NCBI GenBank assembly: GCA_022393335.1
Contig: JAJEKB010021880.1
Coordinates: forward strand, 1,810,406 to 1,874,405
DNA: 64,000 nt
Source: Macrotrachela quadricornifera
Taxonomy: Eukaryota > Rotifera > Eurotatoria > Philodinida > Philodinidae
Direction of reading: 5' to 3'
The position numbers and the translations under genes are program-made. The notes under the pieces are model-generated. The model worked only from the letters and a program-made list of their open reading frames with translations, was not told the origin of the DNA and made no database searches. Shown one piece after another: positions 48,356-59,823 of this stretch; position 1 is the stretch's first letter, and every line of letters begins with the position of its first letter.

Positions 48356-50296
48356 TTATTTATCTGGATGAGAAGAGACAGATAGTGAAGTTAGATCAGT
48401 AATATTGTGCTTACCGATAAAAGAATAACTTCCCATCCAAGCATCATAGGTTGCAGAATTCACTCCATTTCTTGTAGAACCTGTATAGTTCGACCGGCCT
48501 GGGAGAATTTGGACATCAACGGATTTTGTCTGACCAATGCTAACAATTCCAGCATGTACAGCTGCCGTAGCAATATTTGAATCATCTGTATAAGTTAGTG
48601 TACCCCACACAGATCCACTAACAGAACCTTTCACAACAAAAGAAAAACTTTGATCGACATTTGAACGATAAGTTTCAAGATTCGTTGGAGCTGAAATTGG
48701 AGGATTTTCATTCTTGTTTGTATCATTGATAAAAAAGTAACTTTTTTCCGAAGAAGCAGAAGATGATGATGTTATACCATTTTGAGTATTACCCTGATAA
48801 GTTGATTGTCCATGAAAAATTTTAATTCGAACGGTTTTTGTTTCGCCTATTGTGACCATTCCAGCATGTACAGCAGCCGTAGCTAAATTTGAATCTATCC
48901 TATAAATATTTGCACCCCATACAGGTCCTTTATTGTTACCAGTTATTTCATAAACTAACTTTTCACCAATTTGTGCATGAGGATCTACAAATATAGACAA
49001 TAAAACAGTTTAACTATGACAAAATAATCCGTTTTTTTTTACAAGAATTAATTTCTACGTGAATATTTTAAATAGATTTATCGATATATAATGTTGAATA
49101 TATAATCGGATTAAAGGTCAAAATAAAGAAGAAGCTTTCTCTACTATAATTGGCTAATAGAACAAATTCATCATCAATCGGATTTTAGAAGAATTTTCAA
49201 TAGTTTTATAAGGATAAAATACAATCATGTTTGAGCTGATCTTTCGAATGACTCGAATAACAACATATTGCATTTTATATTGCTGAAGAAATAGTTTACT
49301 CATTGAAGATTTTCTTTATTTGAAGATAAATGAAACATGATATTATCTGAACCAAACAGAGACTATCGGAGTTTTTTCTTGAAGGATCTAAAGAAAATCG
49401 TAGCGATTTAGCATTCTAAAAACTGAAAAATTTTGATAAAACTTTATAAAAATTAATTAACTTCAAAGAATATCTTTTCCTTGATGAATAAATTATTTTA
49501 AGATATTTCAGAATTTGAACCATGTATTCTGCTATTTATTAGGATATTTTAGCGAAAGAGTATACAAAATTGTCTTACCAGGTAATGTCGGCGATGGTTT
49601 TGTCGAAAATGGAGAATTAATTTGTTTAAGATGAATAATTGTCAGTCCTTCTGCTGGATTTATCCGGCCGGTAACTTGAAAATAAAATCCTGGCATAAGA
49701 ATAATTTCTTCTTCTGATACATAACGGGAATGTTGTTTAACTGATTTTCCATTTTGACATTCAATTGAAAAGAGTGTTCGATTACCTGTTGTACCTAAAA
49801 ATTGATTAGATTGAAGAAGATCGAGATGAGTTGTACACGAACTAATTCCCCACCAAGCACCAATCTTTCCATTTGGATATTGACCAGTTATATCAACATC
49901 ACGTACACCACGCCATACTGTTTCATTACGAGAAGGAAGTTTTTCTAGACCAGTTAAGAATAGTTTAAGATATTTAAACCAAATTTTAAGGTTATGACGA
50001 TTTTCATCTCGTAATGTTTTGTTAAGAACTTGATAAAGACTAGGCGCACGAGAAAAAGTCATTGTATACAAACGAATTGAAGCCGACTCATCTTGAGTCA
50101 GACCTTCTTTTGGTACTGTACTGTTTTGTTTTGCTATCCATCCATTTTCTTCAATCCCTTGAAATAAATGTTTTATTGGTTCGAGAGATTCTTCCAATGA
50201 TTCAACAGATTCATTCTCATAACCATAGATTGGTGTAGGAATTTGTGTAACAGTTTCTTCATTCAGATCAGTGATTCGATTTATATAAGATGACAT
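48356..50296 (-). CDS. Arginine ADP-ribosyltransferase fused to two LCCL-like domains
   Basis: Two exons, 50296-49579 and 48984-48356, joined by a 594-base GT-AG intron in phase 1; 448 residues. Residues 1-230 are an R-S-E type mono-ADP-ribosyltransferase: VWRGVRDVD with Arg129, GAWWGISSCTTH with the S-T-S-like motif at 152-155, and RYVSEEEIILMPG with the E-x-E pair at 195/197. This class transfers ADP-ribose from NAD+ to arginine. After the splice come two LCCL-like repeats, near 241-325 and 350-430, each with VWG...Y...D...ATAAVHAG and a Y-x-G-x-T-x-N-G-V/I end. The usual LCCL cysteines are absent. No signal peptide is seen, so location is uncertain. The stop TAA lies inside an AATAAA. Family resemblance of the ART part to bdelloid proteins is strong; target and role are unknown. 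Confidence 0.88.
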
Positions 50297-50653
50297 TGTT
50301 TCGTATTACTAATAATGATAATTCTTAAATATAAAAATATTTCATTTTTAACATATTTTTATTAATCATTTCAATTATTGTAAATTAGAATTTGAAAATA
50401 TTCTTAAAAATTTATCATTTTAATGATTTCAAAAAAATATTTATGAAACTGTTAAAATGAACCAAAGTTTATGATAAAACTTAATTTACTACAATAAACA
50501 ATCGGTATTGATAAAATACATACCATTGTGTTTCTATTAAATAAATAATATATCCTTGCTGAATAGATAATTCATATGACAGGCTGTTTTCTTTTATAGT
50601 GATAAGATCAGGTATGTTTTATATTTATCTTTGAAATAACCTATTATTGAAGT

Positions 50654-50900
50654 TGTTAGGATCCGGTTTCTTCCTTTTTTATTTCAACAAAAGAACCTAA
50701 ACTTGTATATATATAAGAGTCAACAATAACAATAATGAAAACAAAATAACAATATATGACTAAACTAGTGGCTAAACAACAAACAACAACATATATATAT
50801 ATACGAAATATATATATATATATATAGGAAAGACAAAAACGAGAGAGAGTGAAGGATCGTCCATCTATATATGTATGTATATAGATGGCAGATCCTAACA
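50654..50900 (-). mobile_element. Solo LTR, 247 bases
   Basis: Ends are TGTTAGGATC and GATCCTAACA, perfect 10-base inverted termini of the TG...CA type. It is flanked on both sides by GAAGT (50649-50653 and 50901-50905), an exact 5-base target-site duplication. On the minus strand a TATATATATA box precedes AATAAA (50678-50683), giving the likely orientation. No internal retroelement sequence is attached. It lies 350 bases upstream of the ART-LCCL start. Confidence 0.88.
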
Positions 50901-50991
50901 GAAGTGCAAACAACGAGATAAAAATTCATGCATTGGTAAAAACCATTAAAGCTCTAAATAAATTCTATATGATGTATTAAATAAATAGCTA

Positions 50992-51410
50992 ACAAGGGAA
51001 TCTTCCCAGGTACCAGCTTGCAGAAAAAAATTCAGAACTTTTCGACGAAATCTCTTCGAGATCTGAAGATTTCAAAAAATACATGCCGTATATACTATCT
51101 ATAGAAAAAGGCTTTACTCTGTCATCTTCATATCTCGACGAGACTTTGTCGAAAAGATCGGAGTTTTTTTTTCTCTAAGCTAGTTTAACTGAAGCTTTTA
51201 TGTGGATACATTTTTATATAAGAAATTCGAAAATAAGGCTGTGCTGGAAAAGTAAGATCCTATAGGAAAAATTCACAAAAATCTGGATATCTTGTCAGAA
51301 ATATGCCATAGGCCCGAACTCTTTTAACCATAAAAATAATTCACCGAGACCAGTAACATGAACTAAACGCCGACTCAAAAGCGCTCTAGCACCTGGGAAG
51401 GTGCCCTTGT
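50992..51410. mobile_element. Small TIR element, AAGGG...CTTCCCAGGT type
   Basis: Left end ACAAGGGAATCTTCCCAGGT; right end, other strand, ACAAGGGCACCTTCCCAGGT. Inside, GAACTTTTCGACGAAATCTC near 51036 is mirrored near 51150. Its terminus resembles that of the elements at 29488 and 39888. No coding capacity. Confidence 0.65.
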
Positions 51411-52809
51411 AAGAGATATTGACGTTTTCCAAATGTATTATATATTACACAACGCTAAACAAACAACAGTTCTATATATATAACACATTAAAGAAGTCTA
51501 TTGATATATCATAGTTTCAGCCATCTAAAAAGTCTTCTTAGCATAGATCGTAATCGTCTCCCATATAAAACTCATATGTCTATTTCATCTTCCGTATACT
51601 GATACGATATATGTCACATATGAAGATCCTCTAATAAATGATAGTTTCTTTCTAATACGTACTTATTAATTTATCAGAAAACTGCTCTAATATATTTGTT
51701 ATTGCACCTGGTATATTCTTATTTGTCTTGTCAATGTTTCAGCTCCTTTATTACCCTTATGTACATATTCAGTTAAGCATAAAGTATATTTCAACGTATT
51801 CCATCTTTGGTCTCAATATATTTTGACACATTCAAGTTAAGTTTTGCCTAAAATCAGAATTCATTCAGTTCATCTTGTATTATGTGGACGTCTAAGTCCA
51901 CTCAAACATACGATTACAATTCATAATATTTATTAATAACAAGTTATCGAAAAGTTTCTAGACAAGAGGTTAGAAACTGAAACATACATACAAAAACTAT
52001 GGGATTAAATCTTTCTTTATTGATTACATATTTGAACCTATTCTTTATCTTTATTATTAATTTAAGGTCCTTCCCTTATCAAAAACATCAATTTTTATTT
52101 TTTACATGATTCGATAGCCCTTGCTGTTTATCTTCAAAAATAGTATCGTTTATTGAAATTCTACTGATTTTTCATAGTCTTATACAAGATTTGCTGGTCA
52201 GGCTATCATAAAAAATAATGATTTTTTTTCAAAACCAGCTTTTCATTTTGTTTTCCTACTTCTGCATTCCGAATTTTTCAGTTATTTAGCATGCTAGAAA
52301 GTTGAGAAAGGTCTTAAATTGAAGCAAAAATTGTTCTTTACAACTTAATAGAGCCGGATTTTTTATTTTTCACATACTTTTTAAGAAAAATGTTCACTGA
52401 AAATTGATAAAGAAGAAGTTTAAAAAGTCGGGGCTCTGCTAGGTTGTAAGCAGCAGGTATTGGCTATATTTTGAAAATTTGAATAACTTTTGAATAGCTC
52501 AATATTTTGGGCTGGAATTTTTATTATAAGTTTCGCCAGGCTCAAGCGTAGATTTCTTGAAAATTTTAGCAAGATCGGTTGTTCTGAAGAAAAAATAGAT
52601 TTTTGACACGGAAAGGGATATAAGATTTTCTGATTAAATATTTGTTCTGAAAATGATTGATTTACTTAAACATGTTTTTCTATTACAATCGATTAATACC
52701 ACATAAAACTCATTTGACTATCAGGTCAATTTCAATTCCTTCTAGAGATAAATAAAATTAATGTGTTTTTTTTTTTTTTTTTAAAGAGAACTTTTCATAC
52801 TAAGATATT
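51411..52809. other. Intergenic, no gene seen
   Basis: AT-rich. A short block with TATTTTGGGCTGGAATTTTT near 52504 is also found near 14632, so part of this is a dispersed repeat. Confidence 0.4.
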
Positions 52810-53004
52810 TAGGGCATACCAAAAGTAGTGAGAGAGGAATTTTTTTCTTTAACCAGAAGTCTGAAAAAAATTCTTTTTTTTAACAATAGATAGAGTGTAT
52901 TTCGTTCCATCTTTCTATGCTGTTTGATAATTCCTCGCCTTCTACCAAGTTAGTGAAATTTCGAGAAAACGTTTTTTTTTGCTTACAACTCCCCGGTAGG
53001 AGAA

Positions 53005-56000
53005 TAGAGGTGGCACTTTATCTTTATTATACTTTGAAAAAAGTAAAGTAAATTAATAGAACTAAGTTAATTTCATTATTGATTTATCATCTCATTATCA
53101 TGCACTGATACAGTTACAAAACACTAAAGTTTATATAAAACCATTTTTTAATGAATAACTGCAAAATAAAACAAAAACTGCGAGTATGTCAAATTTTAAA
53201 ATTTTAGGTCTCGTACCTTTTGATGTACATATATAATAAAAAAATGGATATTATTTCAATAGAACTAATTCATTTGGTGACAATAAGTTAAAAATGCAGT
53301 TTATGCTCTTTCCACTTATTTCAGAATCCTCTGGTATGTTTTTTTAACTTTAATCGTACATGAATAAGTTATAAAGCAAGAGAAAAGAATGAAGATATGT
53401 AAGTATGCGCATCTCAAGCGAAAATTTTTTATCATTGCTTTTTTTCTCTTTTATACCAAAAAAAATGAAGCATCGATCTGGATTATTTTCAATGATTGTA
53501 ATTGAAAAATGTTTATCTGATTTTGAGACAAATCATTTAAATCATCGAAAAAAAATTTTTTTGCTTGAATATACAAAGACCGATATGATTACAGACAAAA
53601 TAAAATATGAAACCTTTATGCAAATCACAATACTACTCTTTTGTGTGCTGGAGTAAAGTCACTATTTCAAGCTTACTAAATCAAAACTATAGTACCAGGT
53701 CATTGTATACTGTGAGCTTTCTCTCCGAATCGAAATGTCTTTGAAGATGGAAAAAAAAAAAACACTAACCTTCCTTACTATTCAATCAGTAAAAGCATAG
53801 ACAAGAATGAGGATTAGTTTTGAAAATTATGCGACAGGAACTCAGTATGAAGCCAATGGCAAATAGGAAGTGAAAAGTTTGAAAACAAAATCATTAAGAA
53901 AGGGTATGACCCTTTTTAACACGCTTATATTAAAGACTGCATCAATTTATTTATTTCATAAAATATAAAATTTTCTCAACTTGCGTAACCTTTTAGCTGT
54001 ATATAGAGCTAGTATATTTACATTACTTTTTCTTAAGGCAAATGAGGTAAAGTAAATATATTTACTAGTAAATAGTTCTCAGATACTATACACCGGAGGT
54101 ACCATAAGTCGTCAAATATTATATATTGTGGTACCTTTAGGGCCTCAAATAACTTTTATTGGTCGAAATGATCATCCAAGAAAAAAAAAATTTCTTCGAC
54201 TGAAGGGGTGATCATATGAAAACATTCGTTTGTTTGTATGTGTGTGAAAGGACAAATAAAACTGCGGACAAACAGACCTGCAACAATCGTATCTCGTTTA
54301 ACGGCCAGCAGCCGACGACCTCCTTGAACTTACCCCGCCGTATTCATAGTCGTATTTAATACGCATACCACTATGCCTTCAAGTCCTATACAATACGAAC
54401 GTCGACAGGTACTGCACTCCTATGTAACAGAGATGCTTCTAGATCATCAAGTCAAGGAGAAACCGCGGAGTGTGAAAGGCGGTGTTATAGAAACCGATTT
54501 GTAGCCCGTCAATATTGCCACTATTATAAAATTCAAACATGGGGTCGTTCGGACCAACTAAGGGTTGTCATAGATATGCTATAATGCGCCTCCAACACCA
54601 TGATGCTTTACAAATACAGTATCGGAGAAACAGGGGAGTAGGGAGGGAATTTATGAGCGTCATCAGTATCTAATACTCGTGAACCTCAGGGTACTCTCGG
54701 CATACAGTATTTAAGGAGGCAAGGGTACCCCCATTATATAATACTTTAGGACCCAAAGATAGTTACAATAGATAGTAGTAAAGGACCCACGAGCGCTGTC
54801 CATATAAAATAGTTGAGGAGCCAAGGGTACCACAATATACAGCATGATCATGTTATTTTTGATAGTTTTGTTTACCTTACTGTATCTATACAAAACTTCA
54901 AAAGTTTCCCCTTTTGATATAGTTGGATAGAGCATCGATTATTCTATCGATCTATATGGTTTTTATTTTATTTATTTTGCACCTTGTTCAAAAATTTGAT
55001 AAATTCCGAGAAGCCCTGGAATAAAACTTTTGCACTTTCATATTTCGGTTCGACTAAACGCATTAATGATGAAAATTGCATTAGATGGAAGAGATCCGTC
55101 ACACTTCTTCGTGGAAAAAATATTAAACGAAACTAATTCGCAATTGGGGAGAAAACTGAATTTTACTGTTCAAACTTGGTCCACTTTTGCACTTACGAAA
55201 AATCAAGTTTATAATACTTTTCACAAAATTCATCTGTAAAACTGAACATAAATCCAATCAAAATTATAGAAATCAATAGAAGAATCAACGCTCTTTCTAG
55301 CTATATATCAAAGAAAATTTCTTTGAAGAAAACTCAGAATCATATATGGAAAAAAGCACATTTCTCAGAAAAGTCGCGAAGTTTATGTTGCAGATAAAGC
55401 ATAAGCCCAATGAAAAATACATAGTTCGGTGGACGAACAAACAGCCTATTATTCTATATAAAAATAAAAAGTTTCAGTGTCTCAGTAAAAAGCAACCATC
55501 GAAAAAATCACTTGAGAAATGGTGTGAAAATAGCTGGATGCAAAAAATTGATGATGACTGCTTTTCTAAATATATCAAATTTTTGGACAAGCTTTAAAGT
55601 AAACAAAATAAAAACTACATAGTTCGATAGAGTAATCGATGCTCTATCCAACTATATCAAAAGGGAAAACTTATAAGGCTTTGTACAGATACAGTAAAGC
55701 GAACAAAACTATCAAAAATAACGTGATCATGCTGTATAGTGCTTGATGACATATGGGTACCCCAGGTATATAGTAGTAAAGAACCCAAGAGTATGCTGGA
55801 TCTATAATAGCCAATTTTCTATGTTCAGTTAGCAGGATAAATAATTATATGATGACATAAAATTCAAAATAGATTTGGTACTTACTTTACAAGAGTAAAT
55901 ATTTAGTAAATTATTTACTATTTACTGGTAAAGTAAGAGTAAAGAGTCACCCTTAGTTGTGACTGTATCAATGCAGGAAAATGTGCTGATAAATCAATAA

Positions 56001-56170
56001 TAAGATTAATTTGGTTATATTACTTTACTTTACTTTATTATTCGTATAAAGTGGATCTACTTTACTTTACCTTGTAAAGTAAAGTAAAGTAAAGACTTTA
56101 CTTTATCGACTAAAGTAAAGTATATGCATTTTACTTTACCTTGTAAAGTAAAGATAATGTGCCACCCCTA
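53005..56170. mobile_element. hAT-type element inserted in the mariner element
   Basis: Starts TAGAGGTGGCAC and ends GTGCCACCCCTA, and is flanked on both sides by TAGGAGAA (52997-53004 and 56171-56178), an exact 8-base target-site duplication. Arms extend inwards as inverted copies, including ATTATTGATTTATCA and GCAYTGATACAGTYAC. The right arm is crowded with TTTACTTTAC and GTAAAGTAAAG words, which look like subterminal transposase-binding repeats. I see no hAT transposase in the 3.2 kb interior; a further inverted repeat sits inside at 54839-55735. Confidence 0.88.
54839..55735 (+). mobile_element. Inverted-repeat unit nested in the hAT element, with two small frames
   Basis: Arms 54839-54971 and 55605-55735 are inverted copies (ACAGCATGATCATGTTATTT, then TTGATATAGTTGGATAGAGC). 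Between them on the plus strand lie frames of 69 and 83 codons (55030-55239 and 55346-55597); the second contains WTNKQPIILYKNKKF and KSLEKWCENSWM. I do not recognise them. They may be broken parts of one protein. GGTACC-containing short repeats occur on both sides (54100-54840 and 55760). Confidence 0.55.
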
Positions 56171-56336
56171 TAGGAGAAGCTTATATTTTCGTTTATACAT
56201 CGTTCTTTTTCGTTTTTTCTTTCTTTTTTTCCATTTTTTTCTTTTTATCATTCCTTATAACCTGCTTCCACGTGTTTCATTGCTTAACGATACCAATGGA
56301 AAAGAAAAGAGAAGAAAACAAAAATGAATATGGTGA

Positions 56337-57214
56337 TTATTTCATTGAATGTTCAAAGTAATCATCATGATTATTTACACACAGCTGCATCCTTTTGATC
56401 GATTTCATGAAATCGATCACAGCATCACGTAATGATTCTGAATCATCTTGATTGGTCAGATTATTTTTGACCAAGTCGAATAGCCAGAAGTCGCAAGGTG
56501 ACAAATCTGAAGAATTAGGTGGATGTGGTATTATTGTAAGGCCTTCAGATTTAAGACAATCAGATATATCTTCATGCACATGTGATCTACCATTGTTATA
56601 ACAAATTTTGATACCATGAATCCCATACGAAGGTCTTTGACGTTTAATCTCGTCAATCAGAGGTCATACACACTGATTGATGTAATAATGATGATCAACA
56701 ATCTGACCACGCTCGATGTGATGAATTAACATAGACCCAATCGATTTGAAAAAAATCGAAAACAAGGTTTTTGGTGCAAACTGACATTCTCAAACAGCAG
56801 TAAGTGGAGGATCTCCTATACTTACTCATGCTTTATTTGATATCTTTTGATAGATCTGTTTGTGGCAGAACCATGACTAATCACCAGTCAAAAACGCCAC
56901 ACTCTCTGATGAAATTTCGCTAAATTATGCTTGTATATTCGAACTCGTTCATCTTGCTGAAGATCGGTGAGATCGATGAGAAGACGAACTTGTTCGATAT
57001 TTTTTGTTGTTGTTTCAATAATAGGTCTATCAGATCTCGCTTTATCTTTAATTTCCTCTCCATCATCACGAAACAACTTTGACCAACGTTCAACTGTGCG
57101 TAGACCAGGGACTTTATTACCATAAACAGAATTCAATTCATCATGGATTACTCTTGCTGGAATACTAAGTGCAATGCGCAATATTATGTAGAAACGAAAG
57201 TTTAAAGTAGTCAT
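56337..57214 (-). pseudogene. Decayed mariner transposase
   Basis: The N-terminal frame (57214-56888) has a paired-like HTH with VPGLRTVERWSKLFRDDGEE and RPIIETTTKNIEQVR. The middle carries TGD, then a stop, then SWFCHKQI, where mariners have T-G-D-E-x-W. Further on comes ICYNNGRSH, where the second catalytic Asp of the usual Y-D-N-A-R-P-H is now Asn. The C-terminal frame (56579-56337) has PHPPNSSDLSPCDFWLF with the third Asp. Several in-frame stops and the lost Asp show the copy is dead. It resembles the SETMAR-type mariner branch with DD34D spacing. Confidence 0.88.
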
Positions 57215-57601
57215 CGAAAGTCAAAGAGAAGGGAAGAAGGAAAGGAAAAAAGAACATATACGATGATCTGTAATAATGTAGATAATAACTCAGACGCATT
57301 CCTTCTTATGTATATATGGACGCAAGTTGTAAAAGAAGATAAGAAGAAAAGAATGAAAAAAAAGAAAGAAAAAACGAAAAAAACGATGTATAGACGAACA
57401 TATAAGCTTTTGCTACTGGGGAGTTTTACGCAAAAAAAAGTTTTCTCGAAATTTCACTGACTTGCTAGAAGGCGAGGAACTATCAAATAGCATAGAAAGA
57501 TAGAACGAAACACGCTCTATCTATTGGTAAAAGAAGAATTTTTTTTAGACTTCTACTCAAAGAAAAAAAGTACCTCTCTCACTAATTTTGGTATGCCTTA
57601 A

Positions 57602-57985
57602 GTATAAATGAATAATTTAGTAGCAGATGCGTAATCTTTAAAGTTACAAATGTCATACGAGCTTGAATGAGCGTCCTTTTCTTCTACATAAATGAATAAT
57701 TGATTATTTTCATGAAAACAAACATCACCATACTCATCAAACCAATGTCTGACGATTGTCCGATATTCAATTATACTGCTTTCATGTCAATTAGAAATCA
57801 TAAACATTCTTTTAGTCTTCCTGGTCGATGTCTACTACGATAAATACAACAGTAGAATATATATACAATAAGAACAGGCTGGATAAAAGGAATATCGAGA
57901 GAAAACTGAAGAATTTCTGCGCACAGATCTTTAATAACATTTATTGCAACATTTACAGATGAGAAATAACATGAAAGCAGAATGT
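57602..57985. other. Spacer between the mariner element and the next gene
   Basis: No gene recognised; 3' flank of the minus-strand gene ending at 57991. Confidence 0.4.
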
Positions 57986-57990
57986 TTTTC

Positions 57991-58819
57991 TTAGCCACAT
58001 TCTTGTCCAAAACCATCGCCTTCATCGTTACGCCGTTGCTTCAGTCTTTCATCGATATCATAAATGTGCTGCTCAATTTTGTTAATTTCCTTGTTCATTG
58101 TCCGATTCTCCATTGTTCCGAACCGATGATACATTTGTATGGACCAATGGTAGTACTGCCGAGCATTGTGAAGATCTTGCTTGTTTTCCAGATCATCTGC
58201 TGTTTTGAAAAAGTATTTGGCAATATCGATGACCATACGAGCGAGTAACAAATCTTGATGATCATACATTAAAACGTGATCGAGGAAATTCAGTGCCCAA
58301 GTATTGGTTGGCGGTTCAGCACCGTCAACAGCTGTCATATTCATGTTAGCACAAAATACATACATCCAATATTCTTTGATGAATGTATCGGGAAAATTAA
58401 TCACGAGACTTGGTATAAGAATTTTGCCTTTTGAACCAGATGTGATCAAGAAGATGCGTTTGTCCAGGTTCTTTTCAATGGTCTCGAAACATTTCTCCAT
58501 ATTTTAAAGAAAATAATGTAAATNNNNNNNNNNTACATTTCTCCATATTGTCGAAAGCTTGAAACATAAATTTAACTTGATCCAATTCGATGAGAACGGG
58601 TACTTTTAAGCGAATACTACGGTCGATATCATCCATATTAAGATTTCTTTCATACAAGCCACTGGTTGGATTCATCGCCATAACGAAGGATTTTTTCAAG
58701 AGAATACACTCGGTTTCTTGTCCAATGTGTTTATCCAACCAAATGATAAAATGATTGGGAATCTCGACTGGTCCTTGTTCAGTAGGAGGCGCTGCAGGCA
58801 TGACGTTTGACGGATCCAT
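57991..58819 (-). CDS. Conserved protein of unknown function, interrupted by an assembly gap
   Basis: From ATG 58819 the frame runs 95 residues to QAFDNMEKC, meets ten N at 58524-58533, and resumes as MEKCFETIEKNLDKRIFLIT to a stop at 57991. The two sides overlap in MEKC because CATTTCTCCATATT is present on both sides of the gap; merging the copies restores one frame of about 260 residues. Visible blocks are PNHFIIWLDKHIGQETECIL near the start, IFLITSGSKGKILIPSLV in the middle and a helical, charged C-terminus. The alternation of strands and helices suggests an alpha/beta fold. I recall similar N-terminal domains in bdelloid proteins, sometimes ahead of TPRs, but cannot name the family. No membrane segment or signal peptide. 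Confidence 0.75.
58524..58533. other. Assembly gap (10 N) with duplicated flanks
   Basis: Ten N inside a coding region. The 14 bases CATTTCTCCATATT occur at 58490-58503 and again at 58536-58549, so the join is probably a contig overlap that was not merged. An intron is the alternative, but there is no good acceptor. Confidence 0.8.
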
Positions 58820-59823
58820 CGTTAATCTTAAATGAGAAACTAGATTGAAAGAAGAACGATGATGAAATTCAAAGAATGAAAGTTTTCTACTTTAGTGATA
58901 TTTATATGCATACGAATGAACATAAGGTTTTTTCCAGGTACAAACATGCTATAGTATAATTCACTTATGTTGGATATTTCTTTCTTTTCTTTCTGTTCGT
59001 CTATTGTATAGATAACACATATGACATACATATATTTTTTTCCTTCTCATCACGTTTATTTTCAACTATCGTTGATTTCTTTCCTAGCTTGTTCATATAC
59101 ATATATTGCGCCAGTTTGGAAAATAAAGCAGTAGTGTTGTATTGATCTGATAGTTCGATCACCCGTTAACAAAACAATGATGTTTCATAGGAAAGAGAAC
59201 GAGAGAAAAAACTTTTGTGCTGCCTAATGTCTTTCTTTCATAGTATTGAAGAGAAAAGCAAGCATATTTGGAGCTAGTGACGAATATATTTTGGTTTAAA
59301 ATTGGAAGAATCTACGTGTTATTGCATCGATATGAGAAACTTATCCAACTAGTTTTTCTTTTGGGTTGTGCAAGATTGCCTTTTATAATTAGTTTGCAGG
59401 TGGTATTTCTCACGTTCTTTCCATCATAATCCAGACATTATTTTCATCAGTAAGTATAGTTTTTCATTGAAAATAAAAAGTTCCCTTCCACTTAGCTTAT
59501 TAATTCGTTCTTAAAATATTAAAACTTTCATTTATGGCTTGCCGACCTAATCGAAGAATATCTATAGTTTGAAAAGGAGGTTTATTCTGCTGTGTATCAA
59601 TCGTACATATCAAGAGAAAAACGTGATTCACATTCTGTTGTTCTGAATGACGATGACAGAACGGAAAAAGAAAAGAAATGTTATCTGCTTTCTGCTTTCC
59701 TCTACCAGATGCACACAAAACATATGCAACACACATTGCTCTGCGACGCGTCCATGACCAATAAAACTCAAGAGGACAGTTAATATCTTCATCTAATTTT
59801 TTTTAATTGCATTAGATCTACAC
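58820..59823. other. Intergenic, no gene seen
   Basis: AT-rich upstream region of the gene at 57991-58819. Short frames only. Confidence 0.4.

Larger units (their letters stand above)
52812..57598 (-). mobile_element. Mariner-family transposon with ~300-base TIRs, interrupted by a hAT element
   Basis: The ends GGGCATACCAAAAGTAGTGA (left) and AGGCATACCAAAATTAGTGA (right, other strand) resemble mariner termini and are flanked by TA. The inverted repeats run about 300 bases on each side, through CTCGCCTTCTACCAAG, AACTCCCCGGTAG and GCTTATATTTTCGT. The left one is split by the hAT insertion at 53005-56170. Without that insert the element is about 1.6 kb, a normal mariner size. It carries a decayed transposase at 56337-57214 on the minus strand. 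Confidence 0.85.
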
